A stretch of 64,000 nucleotides of DNA from Ophioderma brevispina (lineage: Eukaryota; Echinodermata; Ophiuroidea; Amphilepidida; Ophiodermatidae), in contig JAMKCH010019900.1 of the NCBI GenBank assembly GCA_023653785.1, forward strand, positions 49,849 through 113,848, written 5' to 3'. This document shows, in pieces, positions 48,201-58,260 of the stretch (positions are counted from its first letter, which is position 1; each line of letters starts with the position of its first letter). The position numbers were made by a program, and so were the translations under genes. The notes under the pieces are model-generated. The model made no database searches. It saw only the letters and a program-made list of their open reading frames with translations, and had not been told where the DNA came from.

Positions 48201-49960
48201 GTTAATTCGAGGATGCTCCCTGACACATTGCCCGTAAATTACCATTAAATTCTAACCGAAACCAGAGTGAAATTAATATTTTATAATGATTTCTTGCTGT
48301 TTTTCTGCATTGTTTACTAGTGTATTAAGTGTGCTCCGTTCCATGTGTATTTTATAGTGAAAATTGTTACAATAATGTCTATTTCACGTTCCAAATAAAG
48401 AAATTAGTAAATTATGTATTTTACGGTGTCATAAACTACGTGCCGCGTGACTGAGTGTCCCACCACCCATCTGTCTATTGTGGTCGCCATTGAGTGCTGT
48501 ATGCATCTGTTTTCTTCAGCAACTGTACCCCAAAGGGGCCTCGTATCCAGGTCACGTTATTCCGAAACATGTTGCTATGGTAGCTGGTACACTCTTTCAT
48601 GGGCGACACTCAATTTCTTTACACCGGTGTCAATAATACAGTGGGCCTGTGTGTGACTGAGTGGCCTACCACGCATCCTGTCTATTGTGTTTCGCCATTG
48701 AGTATGTTTATGCATCAATTTGTTTCAGCACTGTTACCCAATGGCCTCGTCTACAATTTCAACGGTTTATTCCTTACATGTTTTGCTTTGTAGCTATATG
48801 ACACTCTCTCATGGGGGACCACTCAGTTTCTTACACCGCTTAATCCACCTTTCACTTCCGATCAGTACCTTCAGTGCAATGTTTGAATCCTGGTCTAAAT
48901 GCTTTTGAATTGTGTCAAAAAACATGCCAGATACTCTGTATTCTGGAAAATATGTCAACACTTTGAATTTTCTTTGGCAGGAATTGCCACCACTTTTGCT
49001 GTTTTTCTTTACCGTTTTTAACAGAATATAAACATCCAAATTGTTTCTTAATTTTTTTTTTTCAATAAGGGTCAATTTCATTTATGTTCTGAAATTTTTT
49101 TTCACGCAATTGTATCCTTTTTCAAAGAAAGTTGCTTTTGTCAATATTTCAGTGTGTACGCTGGGTTGGGCATTTGTATTTGAGATTGAGAAATCATGAC
49201 ACCAGTACACTGTTAAACATATTGTAATGCACTGTATAAATGCTGTAACTTTTAAAATCGGTTATATTTTTCTTTGCTGCCATGGAACTTTTTGTTGGTT
49301 GTTTAAACCTGAAAGTAGACTGCACAATGGTACAAGCAATACAGCTTTTCCAGTTCCAAAAAGGAATTACTAAATGTTTGAATAGTTTAGGCATAAACTA
49401 TTCAAACACATTTTGTTAGTATCCTTTTGGAACTGAAAGTTTGAATAGTTTAGGCATTAAAATATGTTTGTTTGCGTAACGGAGAAAAAATATCAGAGTC
49501 GGTCGGCCGTCGATGTTTTTAAAAAAAAATTAGATCTTCTCAATGTTTTACTCTAAAATGAATACAAGATGCTACTATTTAAAGCTTTTTTAATGACATA
49601 GCAAAGATCTTTTTACTTGTTGTAGTTGCTTTCTTGTCTTGTTTTGTTATTTTTCCGTCTTTGTGTTGGATTTTTTTTTAATTGTGGATGAAAATAATGG
49701 GTCGGTCGGCAGAATATTTTTTTTATTTGTGCTAATTTGCATAAAAAACTTTCGGGTCGGCAGTTTTTTTTAGGGTCCGTCGGGTTACGCCAAACAAACA
49801 ATTTTTTATGCCTTACTGGCAGTTCGAGAATGCACCCAGATTGCCAGTAGTATAAAATCATTAACGCTTTTTGCTGTTATTCTGCCATTGTTTACTACAA
49901 AGTATAATGGTACCCATGTATGTGAAAATGATCTAGTTTACTGTTAGTTTACAGTGATTT
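42283..49960 (+). repeat. 7.9-kb tandem unit 2 (blocks Y-Z-X-W-Y'-V)
   Basis: Same block order as unit 1: Y 42,283-43,675; Z 43,675-45,190; X 45,205-46,130; W 46,130-47,175; Y' 47,178-48,650; V 48,850-49,960. Y, Z and X here carry many one-base indels relative to unit 1, while W-Y'-V is nearly identical. No gene seen. Confidence 0.8.
45884..49512 (+). repeat. Near-identical 3.6-kb block, copy 2
   Basis: Partner of 37,984-41,612 at an offset of 7,899-7,900. Identity stops abruptly at both ends, where both copies continue in clearly related but noisy sequence. Confidence 0.8.
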
Positions 49961-50435
49961 CTACAGTGTACCGGAAAAGGTATAATTTTAAATATTTACC
50001 GTATACATATTTCTAAGGATACACATTTTTGTAAATTTGCCATTGATTGGTGATTGGTAGTACGATCGTAGTCAGAAGTAGACTGCCGAGCACATGCATC
50101 ATCCCAGCCTGACCTCTCCATAGGCTACCTGTTTTCTGGTTAGAGCCAACACGAAGTGGTTGCTTCACAGTGGATTAGAAATATGAGCTAGGAAAGAAAT
50201 AACTCTGCTCCAGAGCCGATTATATCTGTTATCTTCATCACAAAAAACATTTTCTATATCTGTAACAGCGAGCTCTCGTCACTTGCATGCGGAATTTTAT
50301 TGAAAAAGAAAATCGCGTCCAGACGTTAATATCGTGACGAACGTGAACGAGTCATGCGCAACAATGGAAACTTTACAAATTTATATAGAAATTAAGGTAA
50401 ATACTTTAACTATGTCACATTCCTCTTTTCTTTCA
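49960..50435. other. Unique intergenic sequence
   Basis: Lies between the last repeat block and the 3' end of the receptor exon; would hold its 3' UTR. No AATAAA immediately follows the stop on the minus strand. Confidence 0.4.
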
Positions 50436-50437
50436 CC

Positions 50438-51957
50438 TTAAAAATTCAGCATCTCCAAGGCACGCATATATGCGTCTTCTTTTTCTTCTGGACTTAAATC
50501 TTTTACCGGACTGTCAGGCTTGCGTGTTACACATAAGTAGATAATTGCACAGGCGATAGTATTTAAAGGCAATATAACTATCAGAAACCACCAATGCACC
50601 ATGACAGGAATAGGGACTCCTAACTGAGATAAGATTCCGATGGTAATGAGTGCCATATGGAATATACAATTGACAAAGACAACGAAAGCCATCCTGTGTG
50701 CCATATGAATCAGTTCGTCCTCGTCGGTGAATTCATCCTCGTCGTCTGCAATTCCGTCATTTGTCGTATCCTGAGTAGAAAAACCATCGTCGGAATCTTC
50801 TCTTGACGCCCATTCACTTCCATCCGCGTCCTTGTTACTTAACTTCTGCTCAATCGTTCCTAAACATTCATTGCAGCTGCTTTCATTTGCTGTCTGGTCC
50901 TTAGCTATGTCCGAATCTTTTCTCCCTATTTCTGGAAAGTAGTATTGAAGTCAATTTCTTGCCCAGACACACCATTTGCCATATGATGTCCATTCTTCAT
51001 ATTATCCTTAGAATTATCTTTCTCGCAATCTTTGTCTGCCTCTTGGATGTGTTTTCCGTCACCAGCATCTATTTCCTGTGCTTCCTTAGCTTCATTTGAC
51101 ATCTCCTCCATCTCCTTGTCCATCGCGTTTAACTTTTTCAAGACCAACCTATAGCATACTAGAGTGAGGATGCAGCATTGTAAATTGAACACTAAAAATA
51201 TTATCACAGAGAAATACCAGCAGATTTTGTTCCACGGGGTTGATTTAGAGTAGGGAGGCGCTGTCCTAATGGATCAATAACACTGCCAAGTATTGGAGTA
51301 AGATCAGCAGGACGTCTAAATAAGGGCAACCCAACACAGATAGTGGGGAGTTCATAGAAGTCTGAGTTAGGGCTAGCTGACGCAACGCCAATCAAACCAA
51401 ACATGAAAGCAACCAACCAAACCAAGATACACAAATATACTGCAACTCGCATTGGTATTCTTTCCAAGTTGGATAAATATCGTATCTTGATGAATTGGTC
51501 AACACTCATAACAAGTACAAACAAATGTGATGTCTCCAGTGAAACCACGAACAAAAATCCTACAAGTTTGCACGTGGGTGACTTTGTCCAATCTATCGAA
51601 TGGTAGAAGAACTCATTGCCATATGTGATATCGGTATAACATATCACTATGGAACATATGCCTAACAAAATATGGGCTATAGCCAAATTCCAGAAAAAGA
51701 AATGTTGTACCCATAAAAGATCTACCTCGCCCGATTTCTTGTCAACTTTTTTTGCCACAAAGCACCCGTTTGGTAAACATCAACAAAACTAGCGAATTAA
51801 CTGTAATGCCCAAGACACCGAAACGCAGCTAAAATATATGAAGTTTGTTGGTAGCAGTCCTCCACATTTGGTAAGTGGTGGAATAGGGTCATTCGTTAGA
51901 CAGTCAGCTCCAAGACCTTCTTGAAATGGACAACACAATAAGAAGTTATCTACGTAG
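50438..51957 (-). CDS. LGR-like GPCR, seven-transmembrane exon (4 frameshifts)
   Basis: One exon, from acceptor ttcttttcag (51,958) to TAA (50,438), encodes a complete seven-helix domain of the leucine-rich-repeat GPCR type (LGR/relaxin receptor/GRL101-like), a plasma-membrane receptor. Visible: a Cys-rich hinge (LLCCPF, ADCLTNDP, KCGG); TM1 GITVNSLVLLMF; TM2 FFFWNLAIAH; SPTCKLVGF with the conserved Cys (51,572); TM3 to SVDQFIKI; TM4 with Trp (51,417); ECL2 Cys (51,338) in TICVGLPLF; TM5 WYFSVIIFLVFNLQCC; a long acidic third loop (51,145-50,710); TM6 from MAFVVFV; TM7 to LPLNTIACAIIYLC. Single-base shifts fall near 51,820, 51,747-51,753 (seven-T run), 51,260 and 50,943. The N-terminal LRR exons should lie at higher coordinates but were not found. 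Motif losses are described in findings. Receptor class confident; ligand unknown; broken gene or sequencing error undecided. Confidence 0.75.
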
Positions 51958-51967
51958 CTGAAAAGAA
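51958..51967 (-). promoter_or_regulatory. Splice acceptor of the receptor exon
   Basis: Minus-strand TTCTTTTCAG immediately before the Cys-rich hinge sequence; it fixes the 5' edge of the exon. The open frame continuing to 52,180 is intron read-through. Confidence 0.6.
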
Positions 51968-52195
51968 CAAAACACAGAGCACATGAGAAAATCTGACATA
52001 GATATCAAAGATTTCTGGAGTAATATATTTGATGTAGGAGTCGTTACTTTTGGTAATGCATTCGAAACTAGCGTTATGATCAGAATTAACTTGGATATTT
52101 AGCTTGAAAAATGACATGCGTGCATTGATTTTGGACCCTGATTGTGTCCGCCATTTTGATTTTTTAAGTTTATCTAACACATTTCAACTTCAACT

Positions 52196-52390
52196 TTGCA
52201 AGACTTCAACAAGCGTAGGAAGCCAGGTCGCCCACCAGCAAGATGGAAGGACCAGATCCCCAAGGACACAGGCTTGAACCTCCAAAATGCCGAATCTATT
52301 GCAAAGGGCAGACCAGAATGGAGGAGAATTACTCATGAGAGAGCAAAGGGACACCCGTCCTATGCAGTTAAGTCAAGTCAAGTCAACACA
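52196..52390 (+). mobile_element. LINE ORF2 C-terminal fragment with tandem tail
   Basis: KRRKPGRPPARWKDQI...AESIAKGRPEWRRITHERA matches the C-terminal 'RGRP..RW.DD+......W...A.DR..WR' signature of RTE/I-type LINE ORF2 proteins. It is followed within 40 bases by AAGTC tandem units (52,368-52,385), a plausible 3' terminus. Upstream domains are missing. Confidence 0.65.
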
Positions 52391-52514
52391 TTTGCTATCA
52401 TCGGAAAGCTTATTTCATTATCTTTAATTTGCTCTGCAAATAACTCCAATCGATTAAATATAGAGCGAGCTTTTTAAGTATAGTATAGGAACTTTAGGTC
52501 TGTGTACAGAGAGA

Positions 52515-53257
52515 AGGTGGATATAAATAAGCCATAGCTGATTTTTCAGGATAGTTTGCTAATATTGTGAGAAGCAACGTATAAAAAGTCCCCAAGTGTC
52601 CCCCTTGTGGCTTTTGGGTAATAGGGGGTAAAGTTTATACAGGGGTAGAAATTTTAAAATGATTCAATTGAGCTAAATCATGGACTATTGTATTCGTCTT
52701 GTCACACTGATTAAAAAAATGCCATGGTTTGGCCCTAACTTTTGACCTTCGTTTTAGGAATCTATGCCAATCTTTCAGTCATCGGGGGGGTAAATTTCCA
52801 AACAGTCCGATTTTAATTAAATTAATCCCAAATTACTCGTACAATGTTGTACGGTCATATTATGTCAAAAAATGCCTAATTCACGTCCATCACACTTTTA
52901 ACTATTACCTTATAGGGCAGGGGCTTTTGACCTCACATAGACCCCGTGACACATGATCATAAAGTGATCCCTAAGGCAGGAAGCCACTTCAACTATATCC
53001 TTTCAGTTATACACAACGATACGAACCATTTGATACACTTTTGAAAAGAATCGGCATCATTCTGTAGCTTTAGCCCCCAGGATACCTTGAAACGTTTATT
53101 TCCCTATAAATAAACGATAAGTCATAGATATGACAAACTAATAACCCAATATACTCATAACCCAAGGGGACGCTTGGGGACTTGATATTTGTTCCTAACC
53201 ACATTAGGAAACGATCCTGAAAAAAATCAGCTATGGCTTACTTATTTCCGGGTGTTT
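52515..53257. mobile_element. TIR element of about 740 bp
   Basis: 'aataagccatagctgatttt' + 'tcaggatagt' ... 'gtccccaagtgtcccccttg' on the left is mirrored by 'caaggggacgcttggggac' ... 'atcctgaaaaaaatcagc' + 'tatggctta' on the right. The arms are about 95 bp. The interior resembles 24,020-24,660. A further right arm is at 54,175-54,265. Confidence 0.65.
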
Positions 53258-54118
53258 TTTCTATTAATCTTGACAAGTAGTCGGATTTCCCCATTCACGG
53301 ATTCCCGTTTGAAGCCACGGCGGCCAACTAAGCACATCACTGCTCTCCCCACAATGGTGAATTAGGTATGTCCCAAGTTTATGTCAAATTAGAGTTGTAA
53401 TCTTAATGGGTGTAAAAGCCAGTGAAGATTTATTTGAAACACTTCTTTTTTAAATTTATGTTTTTTAATTTATGTAATTTTTTAAAAGTGGACTTAATCC
53501 CTCCTAAAATGTTCCTTTATTTGGCATGATTCATTCAACTTCTCCAGAACTGATATGTATCATGTTACTTTAATTTTTGCAAATGATTTTATATATGATG
53601 GCGTAGAAAGGTTAAGAGGGAATCGAGGTAAATTGTGACCTGAATTTCGTGGATCAAATATCGTCCACATTTATTCTGCATTCAAAAATACCGATTTCTG
53701 TTTGGACCCTGATTTGCTTCGCTGAAAAACGCCGTTCGTTTTTAAAATATGTGAATTCGTGGACAGAGTGCAAAAACCGACTACTTGATTCGAACGACTG
53801 TAGATCGGCTATAACTAACCGATGGGAAGATCTTTGCCGCAAATTAAAGCTAATGAAAACTAAAAGCACTATATTTAAACATTAAAAAAATAAAATGGCC
53901 GACAAAATCAGGGTCGAATGGTTTTGACTCACAAGTATTTGTTTTTAAAATGATAGTATCTCAAGACTTTCCGAATGAGGAGGCAATGACCAAACGAAGG
54001 TGACTGCAAGTTTAATGCCGTCCCGCAGAATGTTTTAATACTCTCAATCTAAAAATTATACCTCAAGGTTAGCACAAACATCGGATAGGCAGGGTAGACA
54101 TACACTGCTAACTTCATA
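53090..54118 (+). repeat. Tandem duplication of about 1 kb, copy 1
   Basis: Contains 'aaacgataagtcatagat', the TIR right arm, 'gaagccacggcggcca', 'ccacaatggtg', 'tttgaaacacttctttttta', repeat U (53,640-53,930), 'gaatgaggaggcaatga', and one minisatellite unit (from about 54,088). The same order follows at 54,124-55,090. Confidence 0.7.
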
Positions 54119-54123
54119 TAATT

Positions 54124-55090
54124 AAACGATAAGTCATAGATAGGACAACAAACTATAACCAATAATACTCAATAAGCACAAGGGGGACTATTGGGGACTT
54201 TGATATGTTGTTCCTAACAACATTGGAAACTATCCTGAACAAAAATCGCTATGGCTTATTTATTTGCGAGTGTTTTCTATTAATTCTTGGACAGTATCGG
54301 TGCCCCATCACGGATTCCGTTGAAGCCACGGCGGCCACACGCACATCCTCCCACAATGGTGGATAAGGTATGTCCAAGTTATGTAAATTAAGTGTATCTT
54401 AATGGTAAAAGCCATGAAGATTTATTTGAAACACTTCTTTTTTAAAGGTGGCATATGTTGATCTGCCTCAAAAGGTTGTCACCGATGTCTGTTCCTTGGT
54501 GTGCTAGGATCATTCACCTTCTCCAGAAACGATATGTTCAGTTACTTTAATTTGCAAATTGATTTTATGAGTATGGCTAGAAAGGTTAAGAGGGAATCGA
54601 TGGTAAATGGTGACTGAATTCTGTGGGTTTAAATATCGTCACATTTATTTGCGTCAATAAATAGCGAGTTGTTGGACACTGTTGCTTCGCTGAAACGCCG
54701 TCTTTTATGTGAAGTACGTGGAAGAGTGCAAACCCGATACTTGATTCGAACGACTGTAGATCGGTCTATACCTAACCGATGGGAATGATCTTTGCAGCAA
54801 ATTAAAGATAATGAACTAAGCAGTATTAATTTAAAAACATTAAAAAAAATAAAAGGCGACAAAATCAGGGTCCAGGTTTTGACTGCACAAGTAATTTTTT
54901 TTAAAATGAATATTATCTCAAGACTCCGGAATGAGGAGGCAATGAGCCAAAACGAAGGTGACGTGCAAGTTTTATGCCGTCCCGCAGAATGTTTTAATAC
55001 TCTCAATCTAAAATTTATACCTCAAAGGTTAGCACAAACCACTCTGATAGGCAGGGTAGACAACCACAGCCAACTTCATATAATCAACAC
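54124..55090 (+). repeat. Tandem duplication of about 1 kb, copy 2
   Basis: Same order as 53,090-54,118, with many small deletions and insertions, leading into the minisatellite array at 55,049. Includes repeat U copy 3 (54,610-54,890). Confidence 0.7.
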
Positions 55091-55491
55091 GACATCAAAT
55101 TGGAAGGGTAGGAAATCCACAATCATCAATCATAATAGGCAGGGTAGACATCCCCTGCTAACTCATATAATCAACACGACATCAAATTGAAAGGGTAGGA
55201 AATCCACAATCATCACTCATACATAGGCAGGGTAGACATCCACTGCTAACTTCATATAATCAACACGACATCAAATTGGAAGGGTAGGAAATCCACAATC
55301 ATCACTCATACATAGGCAGGGTAGACATCCACTGCTAACTTCATATAATCAACACGACATCAAATTGGAAGGGTAGGAAATCCACAATCATCAATCATAC
55401 CGAGGCAGGGTAGACATCCACTGCTAACTTCATATAATCAACACGACATCAAATTGGAAGGGTAGGAAATCCACAATCATCACTCATACAT
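55049..55491 (+). repeat. 88-89 bp minisatellite, array 1 (5 units)
   Basis: Units start at 55,049, 55,137, 55,225, 55,314 and 55,403. Each reads 'aggcagggtagacatccact', 'gctaacttcatataatcaac', 'acgacatcaaattggaaggg', 'taggaaatccacaatcatca'. Units 3-5 are almost identical, so the array expanded recently or was homogenised. Confidence 0.9.
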
Positions 55492-55990
55492 GACGCACAC
55501 ATGTGCACCTTTGTGCACAAGGGGAGTCACAATTCAATCATAACTTAATGATTAACATACCATCCTTCTACAATACACACACAATGAGCACCGTGGGGGT
55601 CGAGCCCAACTGCATGATCAAATATTTAGCATATAAAACACAATCTAGCAAATATTTAGGGGATTTGCTATAACATATTGAGCAATATAATATTACAAGA
55701 AGGGTAGAATATCCAATGACTCGCTATCCTGTATCTGTAGGAAATTTGAAATTTGCACACACAAATTCTATTAGCATACGGAAACTTAGTCAATCAGAGG
55801 GGTAGTTGAAGCCACATCTAGGAACGGTGTAAGCACAAGCAGCCCTTCGCTTATTATGATATCAGATTAGAATTCTTGAAATTTGGATAAGTGAAAGTAT
55901 AATATAAGGCCTAAAAGGCATATAGAGGGTCCAAATGGAGCCAAAACCCATACCACAAACGCCCAACAACACGAATAGAGCAAATGAACA
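55491..55990 (+). repeat. Downstream flank of minisatellite, copy 1
   Basis: 'gtgcacctttgtgcacaagg', 'aagggtagaatat', 'agcatacggaaacttagtca', 'ggtccaaatggagccaaaac' recur after the second array (56,827-57,290), so array and flank were duplicated together. Confidence 0.7.
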
Positions 55991-56232
55991 AAAAACATGA
56001 CCTAAGGGAGAGAGGAGGGAGGGTATTTTTATCACTGACCACAGAACAACAAACCACATCCTACACGGTTTACGGCACTTGCAAGGAATGGCACACAAAT
56101 GCGGGAAAAGCCGGGAAAGGAACAAAGCACCAGCATACATAGCGAAGAGATGACCCTCAAACGCGAACAATAGGATGCTTACAGATGATCTCCACTTGAT
56201 TTAATATCCCTTAATGCTCTGACGCTTAGTGA
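55990..56232 (-). repeat. Dispersed repeat with conserved frame, copy 1
   Basis: Shares 'accacatcctacacgg', 'aacaaagcaccag', 'gatgaccctcaaacgcgaac' + 'aataggatgcttacagatga' + 'tctccacttga' with 61,870-62,095. On the minus strand both copies are open and encode LFAFEGH.FA..AGALF, then CAI.CK....CRMW, with an in-frame three-base indel between them. Family unknown. Confidence 0.6.
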
Positions 56233-56249
56233 AGCATATAAGGTCATTT

Positions 56250-57290
56250 ATCTCAAGGACCGGAATGAGGAGGAAATGAGCCACAAAATTGAAGGTGAGT
56301 GCAAGTTTTATGACCGTACCGGCAGAATGTTTTACATACTCTCAAGCTAAAATTTATACCTCAAAGGTTAGCACAAACCACTTTGATCGGACGGGTAGAC
56401 AATCCACCGCCAACTTCATATAATAAACAGCGACAGCCAAATGAAGGGTAGGAAATTCACAATCATTCACTCATCAGCAGGGTTAGAATCAATGCTAACT
56501 CATATAATCAACACGGACATCAAATTGACAGGGTAGGAAATCCACATAATCAATCTCCATAGGCAGGGTAGACCAGTCACACGGATAACTTCATATAATC
56601 ACACACGATATTCAACTGAAGGGGTTTAGAAAGAAAATCACAACTAAATCATACATAGCAGGGTAGACATTCAAGATTTACTTATATAATCAGACGACAT
56701 CAAATTGGAAGGGGAGGAAATAACAATGCAGCCTCATACATAGAGGGTTAGACATCCATACTGCTAACCATATAATCACCACGGCATCAATTGGAAGGGT
56801 AGGAAAATCCACATCATACTCATACCATTGAACGCACACAGGTGCACCTTGTTGCACAAGGGAGCACAAGTCTCATAAACTGAAGGATTATAACATATAC
56901 CATCTTCTCAACAATAACAACACTGAGCAAGTGGAGTTCGGCACACGGAATGAGCAATCTCTTAGCACTAAACACACAATCTAGCAACTCATTTGAAGTG
57001 GCATGATCACAATTGAGCAAATATTAACCAGAAGGGTAGAATATGCACGACCTATCTAATCCTTTAATGGTCTGAAATTTGCAACTAAAATATATTAGCA
57101 TACGGAAACTTAGTCAACCAGATGGGTCGTGCAGGCCAATCTAGGAACGAGTAGTAAGCCACAAGCCGTCCATTAGCTTATATGAATCATGATTAGAATC
57201 TTGAATTGGATAAAGTTGAGGTATACTATAATAACGCCTAAAGGCCTATAGATGGTCCAAATGAGGCAAAAACCTATACCAAAAGCCCCA
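56250..57290 (+). repeat. Second, degraded copy of the minisatellite segment
   Basis: Repeats 54,916-55,960: 'ccggaatgaggagg.aatgagcc', 'gcagaatgtttta', the minisatellite, then the same flank. It carries many small indels relative to copy 1. Confidence 0.7.
56385..56826 (+). repeat. 88-89 bp minisatellite, array 2 (5 units, degraded)
   Basis: Five recognisable units beginning 'cgggtagac', 'cagggttagaa', 'gcagggtagacc', 'gcagggtagacatt', 'gagggttagacat'. Same number as array 1, but each unit differs by several indels. Confidence 0.75.
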
Positions 57291-57309
57291 ACAGTTCCTT
57301 ATCAAAGGA

Positions 57310-57680
57310 TTCCACAAAACCCCCCCCCCCTCCCCCCCAGCTGAAAGGGCAATTGAACCAGAGTAAGGAAAGGATGGATTCATTATAGAAAAAGTACACA
57401 CAGAACAATAGCGACCAACACTAACACCAAATACTGATAATAAAATTGAACCTGTAGTGTGATGGCGACAATGACTGAAAGTTCATTTAAAGGCTGATTT
57501 GAAATTCCAATGATGTAGTATCAGGTTTTAATATTTGTGAAGATGAATAAAAATTAAGCAAAGCTAAAACCCCTGCACTACCCGCCAATTACGATTAGAA
57601 TCAATAAAGGACACTCCACAAGGCTTAACGAACACCCATTTCCTCGGTAATAGGTATATCCCGGATCGACGGAATCCAAA
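57310..57680. other. Unassigned stretch with poly-C run
   Basis: C-run at 57,320-57,338; otherwise nothing recognised. Confidence 0.4.
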
Positions 57681-57683
57681 ACG

Positions 57684-58260
57684 TTGGAGGAACCTCGTTC
57701 GTCTGCGCCTTTAATATGCATCAGAAGACTTGAAACCACAGACAACAACCTGAGTGGACAGCTCGACAAGTTACGAGGCAGGAGCACGATTGTGTTCGCA
57801 GATTATCGCAGGGCGACTAGCGTTTCTTCACTCATTCAAACAACTTGGATGATAGTTTTTCTATTCAGAAGTCTTAGGCACATCAGTAATGTTCTTCAAC
57901 ACTCACCATCAACTTGTCACTATCCAGTTCCCAATATGTGTTGTTCCAGTACATTACATCTCACAGAAATGACATCAACTTAAGTACCGATCCCAACAAA
58001 ACAATACGAGTCTATAAATTTGCCTACTTCCAGGGTCAATACCGTGTTTGGAATAACCTTCCAGCTCAAATGGCACATTCTACTGCCTGCCTTTAGAAAG
58101 CAGCCCTACAATCAATCAGAGCTATGCGTCCTACGTCTGGCAGCAAATTGAGTAAGCCATTTCCTGCCTCTGGAATAGGCATTGTTCTGTTCTTTCGGAC
58201 TTGTGTTGAGATTGCTCCATTTTTTTTTTGTAGTGACATTACTTATTAATTGTTACCGGA
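57684..58260 (+). pseudogene. LINE reverse transcriptase C-terminal remnant
   Basis: One frame holds FADYRRATSVSSLIQ (about 57,798-57,842), matching the 'RAARFV..DY.RTSSVS.ML..LGW' block that follows the RT domain in jockey/CR1-type LINEs. Another frame (to 58,096) holds NKTIRVYKFAYFQGQYRVWN then NLPAQ, the terminal 'FFP.TI..WNNLP' block. At least one frameshift and a missing middle separate them. A T-run at about 58,222 follows. No catalytic YxDD box is present. Confidence 0.65.

Noticed and set aside
51950..52180. 76-codon minus-strand frame upstream of the receptor exon
   Set aside because: It ends by reading through the acceptor of the receptor exon; intronic.
55049..56826. CRISPR-like array
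   Set aside because: Units are contiguous 88-89 bp repeats without unique spacers, in an animal genome: a minisatellite.
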